Program-made: the position numbers and the translations under genes
Assembly: GCA_003557605.1 (NCBI GenBank)
Contig: PWNW01000327.1
Location: 1-18,328 of the forward strand
Source: Spirochaetaceae bacterium
GTDB taxonomy: Bacteria; Spirochaetota; Spirochaetia; PWKH01
Length of the DNA stretch: 18,328 nt
Direction: 5' to 3'
Part shown: piece after piece, positions 14,126 through 18,328 of the stretch
Layout of the letters: each line of letters opens with the position of its first letter
Position numbering within the stretch: the stretch's first letter is position 1
Notes under the pieces: generated by a model
What the model was told of the DNA's origin: nothing
Database searches by the model: none
The model's input: the letters and a program-made list of their open reading frames with translations, nothing else

Positions 14126-14704
14126 TCAGAACTGCACCTGCGGAGCGCTTCGTGCTGCTTCCTGAATCTCAAAATAGGATTTCTGCTGGAGTCCCATATT
14201 CCCTGCAACGATACTGGCGGGGAACATCAGCATAGCCTGGTTCAAGGTCATCACCGATTCGTTATATCTTCTCCTTGCCACCGCAAGCCGGTTCTCCGTT
14301 CCGGCCAGTTCATCCTGCAGCCTGATAAAACTCCGGTCCGCCTTAAGTTCGGGATACTGCTCCACCACAAGCAAAAGCCGTGACAGGGCAGATTCCATCT
14401 CCCCTGCTGCCGCTGCAGTCTCCCCGACACCCCGGGCTGAACCGATCTGGGCACGGGCCTCGGCAACGGCCCTGAAGACCTCCTCTTCATGGGATGCATA
14501 TCCCCGGACCGTCTCCACCAGGTTAGGGATCAGGTCATAGCGGCGCTGCAGCTGGTTGTCCACTTCGGACCAGGCTGCCTCGCTCTGCTGGTCCAGCCTT
14601 ACCAGGTTATTTCGGGTTGAGACATACCAGAACCCGAACAGTACCGCAGCCACGGCAATAACCGCCAGTATGATGATGCCCACGGACAAGTTTCTCTGTT
14701 TCAT
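14126..14704 (-). CDS. lemA: LemA family protein
   Basis: A 192-residue LemA protein: one N-terminal membrane segment (about 8-28) followed by a cytosol- or periplasm-facing helical bundle. Diagnostic motifs are NNLVRLDQQSEAAWSEVDNQLQRR at about 32-55, the RYDLIPNLVETVRGYASHE block after it, the YPELKAD segment, and the C-terminal NQAMLMFP stretch. LemA proteins are widespread and of unclear function. They are often next to TPM-domain (YgcG-like) membrane proteins, as here. ATG 14704 has AAGGAA about nine bases upstream. It is last of three minus-strand genes and starts 28 bp after the TPM gene. Its stop abuts that of the convergent PLP enzyme. Confidence 0.96.
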   Translation of the reverse strand: MKQRNLSVGIIILAVIAVAAVLFGFWYVSTRNNLVRLDQQSEAAWSEVDNQLQRRYDLIPNLVETVRGYASHEEEVFRAVAEARAQIGSARGVGETAAAAGEMESALSRLLLVVEQYPELKADRSFIRLQDELAGTENRLAVARRRYNESVMTLNQAMLMFPASIVAGNMGLQQKSYFEIQEAARSAPQVQF

Positions 14705-14732
14705 GTGCTGTTTCCTTATATCCTAGATTTCA

Positions 14733-15470
14733 TTAAAACGACCGGGAGGCCCCGCCTCCGCCGAAACCGCCGACTCCGAACCCGCCGAATCCCCCTCTCC
14801 GTGAGGAGGAGCCGAATCCGCCGCCGCGGTAGTACCTGCCCCTCCGGGAAAGGAAGAGCAGCGGCCAGAGTCTTCCCCTGCCGAAAATGACCAGCAGAAG
14901 CATGAGAACAAAAAAGATGTGCTCCAGGTCATCAAACCCGGAACTCTGACGGACCGCATAGCTCTCCAGCCGCTGCTGGGGAAGGGTAAACTCCCTCCGG
15001 TCGGCTAGGGTTGCTGCAATGGCCCGGCTTCCGTTGAGAAGCCCCTGGCCCCAGTTTCCCCTGCGGAACTCGGGAATGACATGGGTGTCAAGAATATCGC
15101 CGGCAAGCCCGTCGGGGATATCGCCCTCAAGCCCGTAGCCCACCTCTATGCGGACCTGACGCTCCTGCACTGCCAGGAGAAGAATGATGCCTAAATCCTC
15201 TGAGCGGGTTCCAACCCCCCAAGCTTCAGCAAGGCCCATAGAGTAATCTTCGATGGCCATACCCTGGATGGACGGTACGGTCACCACCGCCAGTTCAATA
15301 TTTCCGCCTGCCTTCAGTGAGGCGGCGACAGCCTCGATCTCCCGGGCCTGCGCTGATGTCAGTACTCCTGCCGCATCATTGACATATCCCGCAGGTGCCG
15401 GAAAGTTTGCCGCAGCAAGCCCCTGGAACAGGACCGCCATAATAATAATGCTAACGGTATTCCGGACCAT
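14733..15470 (-). CDS. TPM-domain (YgcG family) membrane protein
   Basis: A 245-residue exported protein. A signal peptide (about 1-22) is followed by a TPM domain (about 24-160) with the hallmarks FPAPAGYVNDAAGVLT, DLGIILLLAVQERQVRIEVGYGLEG (quoted in part: RIEVGYGLEG at 107-116) and IPEFRRG. A membrane segment lies at about 184-198. The C-terminal tail is a low-complexity Gly/Arg/Phe run ending FGGGGASRSF. That architecture is typical of the YgcG family, whose members are implicated in envelope or photosystem maintenance, but the biochemical role in bacteria is not settled. ATG 15470 has GGAG seven bases upstream. It overlaps the end of the preceding nucleotidyltransferase-like gene by 20 bp and is followed by lemA. 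Confidence 0.93.
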   Translation of the reverse strand: MVRNTVSIIIMAVLFQGLAAANFPAPAGYVNDAAGVLTSAQAREIEAVAASLKAGGNIELAVVTVPSIQGMAIEDYSMGLAEAWGVGTRSEDLGIILLLAVQERQVRIEVGYGLEGDIPDGLAGDILDTHVIPEFRRGNWGQGLLNGSRAIAATLADRREFTLPQQRLESYAVRQSSGFDDLEHIFFVLMLLLVIFGRGRLWPLLFLSRRGRYYRGGGFGSSSRRGGFGGFGVGGFGGGGASRSF

Positions 15471-16185
15471 CGATTTTCTCCGCCACGGCTATATAGGCTA
15501 ACAGAAGCTCAGAGACCACTTCCTGGAGGTCCCGGCTGAGCTTCACCCCTTCCCTCATGTCCTCAAGCTCAAGCAGCGGACGCTGGGGTATCTCAAAGGT
15601 TTCTGCGAGGTGTTCGATGATGTCATGACGTGAAATCCCCTGCTCCCTGCCGGTAAGCCGCAGCACTCCACGGAAGAGGGCGCTCTGCCTCCCTGCCCAC
15701 TCCCTGAGCTCCAGAGCAAACAGCTTCTGCCGTGAGAAGCTGGTAATGATCAGCTGCCTCAGTGAATTGATTTCCCCCCGAACCATGGCCTCCACCTGGT
15801 GCCTGAGGTTCTTCCGGTCAATCTCCAGTGAAGATATCAGGTCAGTACCATGGAGCAGCTCCATGGTCTCCCCTATCTCAAGGTACTCCACCGGGAAAAC
15901 GTCCGAAGAGGTCTCAAGCTCCTTCAGGGAGAGTATGTGGGGGGTAATGCGGTACTTCCGGGTTACTTTCCGGGAACGTTCACCCAGGTCAAAAAGACGC
16001 CTGGGGGATGCGGGATCCACAACACACAGCAGGTTGATGTCGCTCACCGAAGGAACATAGGTCCCCGTGGCGGCGCTCCCGTAGAGCGCAGCCATCTTCA
16101 GCGAGTCGGCATACACCGTCTGAACTATTCCCATATATGCTTCTATTGCTTCGGTGATGAACACCTCAGGATCTTTTGATTTCAT
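15451..16185 (-). CDS. nucleotidyltransferase-fold protein (degenerate metal site)
   Basis: A 244-residue protein with a pol-beta type nucleotidyltransferase motif near the N-terminus: YGSAATGTY at 35-43, then SDIN at 48-51. In active enzymes the second motif is D-x-D and binds two metals. Here the second acid is N51, so only D49 remains of the pair. The rest (about 100-244) is helical, with no motif I recognise, possibly a helical domain as in kanamycin-nucleotidyltransferase-like proteins. A regulatory or inactive role is possible. ATG 16185 is preferred, with AGGAG five bases upstream. The GTG two codons earlier overlaps that ribosome site. It is first of the TPM/LemA gene train and overlaps the TPM gene by 20 bp, which suggests coupled translation. 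Substrate and function are unknown. Confidence 0.8.
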   Translation of the reverse strand: MKSKDPEVFITEAIEAYMGIVQTVYADSLKMAALYGSAATGTYVPSVSDINLLCVVDPASPRRLFDLGERSRKVTRKYRITPHILSLKELETSSDVFPVEYLEIGETMELLHGTDLISSLEIDRKNLRHQVEAMVRGEINSLRQLIITSFSRQKLFALELREWAGRQSALFRGVLRLTGREQGISRHDIIEHLAETFEIPQRPLLELEDMREGVKLSRDLQEVVSELLLAYIAVAEKIDGPEYR

Positions 16186-16206
16186 GATCACTCCTTTCTC
16201 TCTGCT

Positions 16207-16235
16207 AAGATACAGGAATATGAAAAAATAGTGAA
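16207..16235 (-). promoter_or_regulatory. candidate promoter of the nucleotidyltransferase-TPM-lemA operon
   Basis: On the minus strand TTCACT (16235-16230) and TATCTT (16212-16207) are separated by exactly 17 bp, with TG directly before the -10. The predicted start near 16200 leaves a short leader containing AAAGGAG before ATG 16185. Confidence 0.5.
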
Positions 16236-16242
16236 GTATTTC

Positions 16243-17184
16243 CTAGTGCTGAAGCACTCCTCCTCCGAATAAAAACCCTGAAAGATGCAGGGCAAGATTA
16301 ATCCATGTATGAACCGCCGAGGAAAGTTCCAGTCCTCCCGCATCATAGGCAGTATTGAGAAGCAGGGTTATTCCTGACCGAAGAGCAGCCTGACCTAGGG
16401 CATCACCCCAGGTCATTTCACCTGACTCTATAAGAACAATCTCCTGGGGAAGATGCACCAGGGAAAATATCAGAGCATCAGCAGCCTTGGCCCATCCTGT
16501 TCCAATTTCCCTGGAAAGCTGTTCATACACCGTACCTCGGTACCAGCTCTCCTCCCCGATGCCGGTGATCAGCATGTTGATCCCTTCTCCAGCTGCAAAG
16601 AGGGGAATTCCCGCAGCCCGGGGATACTGCTGACCATGTATCTCTACGGTATCTGACTGCCAGAGGGGAACAGAATGCTCTCTGTCGACACTGAGTGCGC
16701 CAAGCACTGAGAACCCCAGGACTGACCCCCAGACAAAGGGACTGCTGAATTTCCTCACCGGTGCCGTCACAAGCCTGCCCAAAGAAACCGGATCATCAGA
16801 GCAGGCAAGATATCCTCCGTACATGCCTCCCTTGACCGCCAGATTGACCAGTGAATTTCCCAGATAATTGTTCCCCAGAAACAGATGATTTGCCGCACCT
16901 GCAGCAGCTGAAGCGCCCTGCACCAGATGGATTCCTGCAGCTGCTGCAGGATCACTGCGGTACAGGCCCAAGGGGGCTGCTGCAGACGAGGCAGTCAGCA
17001 GCATATCACGAATAATCGGCTGCTGCATTTCCTCAGGCCACCAGGGATAGGATCCCATTGTACCGTATACCCCAACCTGCGATATCACACTGGGAAGCAG
17101 CCTGCAGTCCCCGGCCGTCAGGCCCTGGAGCACTGCTGAGAGCAGAAGCACCGAAGCAAAGCGCCTGAATTCCTTAGAAATCAT
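16243..17184 (-). CDS. CPBP-family intramembrane metalloprotease
   Basis: A 313-residue protein with the CPBP (CAAX protease / bacteriocin-processing, Abi) domain in its C-terminal half. The three motifs are EESWYR (E211, E212, R216), H244 in VHLPQE and H292 in HTWIN. Together these form the glutamic-type, membrane-embedded active site of the family. An N-terminal hydrophobic stretch (about 9-24) looks like a signal peptide or first membrane segment, and the middle contains several Gly/Ala-rich hydrophobic segments. ATG 17184 is chosen because the hydrophobic leader starts there and the codon overlaps the upstream esterase stop by 11 bp. The frame is open back to 17283, but only in esterase-coding DNA. 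No clear Shine-Dalgarno is seen, in keeping with translational coupling. The protease substrate is unknown. Confidence 0.82.
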   Translation of the reverse strand: MISKEFRRFASVLLLSAVLQGLTAGDCRLLPSVISQVGVYGTMGSYPWWPEEMQQPIIRDMLLTASSAAAPLGLYRSDPAAAAGIHLVQGASAAAGAANHLFLGNNYLGNSLVNLAVKGGMYGGYLACSDDPVSLGRLVTAPVRKFSSPFVWGSVLGFSVLGALSVDREHSVPLWQSDTVEIHGQQYPRAAGIPLFAAGEGINMLITGIGEESWYRGTVYEQLSREIGTGWAKAADALIFSLVHLPQEIVLIESGEMTWGDALGQAALRSGITLLLNTAYDAGGLELSSAVHTWINLALHLSGFLFGGGVLQH

Positions 17185-17794
17185 ATAAAATTTCAGCAGC
17201 TGCCTCAGCCAGCCGGCGATGGCTCTCCCGGGTAAGATGGACCCCCTCTGCCGCATCCACCTCTGCATGTGCAGACCCGTCAAGGAACCGGATGCCCAGG
17301 GAAGCTGCGGTGTGCCGCAGCAGCGGGGCTAAACAAAGAGACTTGCGGTACCCGTCGGGGAGGAATTCAACGAAGGAAGTGTCTGGATGCAGCACCGCCG
17401 GAGCGATAAGAAGCACCTCAGGCGCCTTTCCTTGGGGACCCCATTCACTGGCAAGGACCATTTTCACCAGCCGCTCTATGCCTGATGCAATCTCCTGGGC
17501 AGAGAGGCACAGCCTGGTCTTCAAGTCATTTGTTCCCAGCATGATGATCACCAGATCCGCCGGCGCATGTGATTCCAGGCACGGAAGGATGTATGATGCC
17601 GCACCCCTGAATGGGGTCAGGGGGTCCTCGCATGAAGCAGTCCTTCCGCAGAGCCCCTCCTCCACAATATGCCACGTATCTCCCAGCAGTTCCTGGAGCA
17701 CCCCCGGCCACCGGACAAAACGTGGAAACCGCCCCCCGCCGGCAGGGTCGCAGCCCCAGGTGTTGGAATCACCGAAACAGACTGCTGTGTTCAT
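17174..17794 (-). CDS. GDSL/SGNH hydrolase, arylesterase-like
   Basis: A 206-residue SGNH-fold esterase/acyl hydrolase without a signal peptide. Block I is FGDSNTWG with nucleophile S10. Block II is EEGLCGRT (G47). Block III is MLGTND with N89. Block V is EGVHLT with H186. The arrangement and the GRT and GTNDLK motifs match the arylesterase-like branch of the family. At the acid position, normally Asp in D-x-x-H, the residue is E183 (codon GAG at 17246-17248 on the minus strand). A catalytic Glu is conceivable but would be unusual. ATG 17794 has GGGGAGG four bases upstream. It lies 12 bp after the beta-CASP gene and overlaps the CPBP gene by 11 bp. The ester substrate cannot be predicted. Confidence 0.9.
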   Translation of the reverse strand: MNTAVCFGDSNTWGCDPAGGGRFPRFVRWPGVLQELLGDTWHIVEEGLCGRTASCEDPLTPFRGAASYILPCLESHAPADLVIIMLGTNDLKTRLCLSAQEIASGIERLVKMVLASEWGPQGKAPEVLLIAPAVLHPDTSFVEFLPDGYRKSLCLAPLLRHTAASLGIRFLDGSAHAEVDAAEGVHLTRESHRRLAEAAAEILYDF

Positions 17795-17806
17795 GCTGCC
17801 TCCCCG

Positions 17807-18328
17807 TCAGGAAAGATGGATGCTTTTCCCGTACTGAACGATCTCCACCCGGGGAACTCCCTGCTTCTCAAGGACCTTCTTCAGGTGCTTCTGGGCATCA
17901 GGTTCACCATGAACCAGAAACACTCCCTTGAGCTTCTGTGCATCCAGCTGATGCACGTATTCGCTGATCTCCTGGTAGTCCGCATGGGCGCTGAAGGCAT
18001 TGATCGCCTTCACCCGGGCACGCACCTTGAATGTCCTTCCGAACATTCTTACCTCGGGGTTCCGGTCCACAATCCTCCGTCCCAGGGTATGCTTTGCCAT
18101 AAATCCCACAATCAGGATGGTGTTCTCACTGTTCTCAATGGTCTGCACCAGATGGTGCCGTATCCTGCCGGCTTCACACATCCCGTCGGCTGAAATGATC
18201 ACCCCAGGACCCTTGACGTTGTTTATTGCCTTTGAATCCTCAACGCTGCTGGTATAGCGGAGATTGTTGAACCCGAAGGGGTTTTTATGATGCTGAATAA
18301 ATGCATCCTGGGTCTTCTGGTCATAGCA
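17807..18328 (-). CDS. MBL-fold / beta-CASP metallo-hydrolase, C-terminal part (partial)
   Basis: The last 173 residues of a metallo-beta-lactamase-fold protein with a beta-CASP and RNA-specificity region. Its relatives are mostly nucleases that act on RNA. The coding frame runs unbroken from the window edge, without a start inside it, to TGA 17807-17809. Visible motifs are ADGMCEAGRIRHHL, typical of the beta-CASP family, FSAHAD (112-117 of the visible part) and LVHGE (138-142), which bind or position metal and phosphate. The catalytic HxHxDH motif must lie beyond 18328. It is first of the visible part of a minus-strand gene train with the GDSL and CPBP genes. Whether it acts on mRNA, like archaeal CPSF-type enzymes and related bacterial proteins, is inference. 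Confidence 0.9.
   Translation of the reverse strand, partial: CYDQKTQDAFIQHHKNPFGFNNLRYTSSVEDSKAINNVKGPGVIISADGMCEAGRIRHHLVQTIENSENTILIVGFMAKHTLGRRIVDRNPEVRMFGRTFKVRARVKAINAFSAHADYQEISEYVHQLDAQKLKGVFLVHGEPDAQKHLKKVLEKQGVPRVEIVQYGKSIHLS

Noticed and set aside
16245..16258. Small hairpin AGTGC-TGAA-GCACT across the stop codon of the CPBP gene as a terminator.
   Set aside because: The stem is five base pairs and the T-rich tract on the minus strand follows only after about 15 bases. It may add to termination but cannot be called.
1..18328. Mobile element, phage, CRISPR or defence cluster.
   Set aside because: No transposase, integrase, phage structural gene, tRNA-linked repeat or regularly spaced repeat was seen. 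The CPBP protease alone does not make a defence system.

Overview
This is a gene-dense, GC-rich bacterial window: fifteen protein genes on both strands, no intergenic gap above about 140 bp, and no rRNA, tRNA, insertion sequence, prophage or CRISPR array that I can see. The gene content (fused TrpC-TrpF, a galactitol-type PTS membrane subunit, a non-pyrrolysine MttB homologue, and LemA and TPM-domain proteins) and clear GGAGG-type ribosome sites fit a heterotrophic, probably anaerobic or facultative bacterium. A spirochaete is my best guess, but it is only an impression and no single feature proves it.

Layout, left to right. (1) 1-3561, plus strand: the distal part of a tryptophan operon, trpD (3' end only), a fused trpCF, trpB and trpA, joined by short overlaps (11, 8 and 4 bp). 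(2) 3581-5215: a cytoplasmic GH13 alpha-glucosidase-type enzyme 19 bp after trpA. It has a TATACT -10 placed so that its mRNA would start at about the initiator ATG. (3) 5325-9859, plus strand: three independently spaced genes, an MttB-superfamily methyltransferase with a striking AT-rich control region, a nucleobase-type (NCS2-like) permease, and an orphan EIIC of the galactitol PTS family. (4) 9884-12286, minus strand: an FGGY carbohydrate kinase followed by a zinc-dependent medium-chain dehydrogenase, transcribed divergently from (5) 12425-14125, plus strand: a GNAT acetyltransferase and a D-threonine-aldolase/D-serine-dehydratase-type PLP enzyme. (6) 14126-18328, minus strand: two small gene trains. 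One is nucleotidyltransferase-like protein, TPM-domain membrane protein, LemA. The other is beta-CASP metallo-hydrolase (cut by the window edge), GDSL/SGNH esterase, CPBP-type membrane protease.

How the genes may work together. The trp genes convert anthranilate to tryptophan. The EIIC, dehydrogenase and kinase could form a polyol route (entry, oxidation to a ketose, phosphorylation), but no EIIA/EIIB is present and the kinase lacks the family's catalytic aspartate, so this is tentative. The MttB homologue would demethylate a quaternary amine or similar N-methyl compound with a corrinoid protein that must be encoded elsewhere.

The strongest unexplained signals are: a perfect 13-bp inverted repeat whose arms sit on the -35 element and just downstream of the predicted transcription start of the MttB gene; the Asp-to-Asn change in the FGGY kinase; a pair of palindromes in the divergent kinase/acetyltransferase promoter region; and the predicted leaderless mRNA of the GH13 gene. 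I did not see a clear-cut new defence or mobile system.
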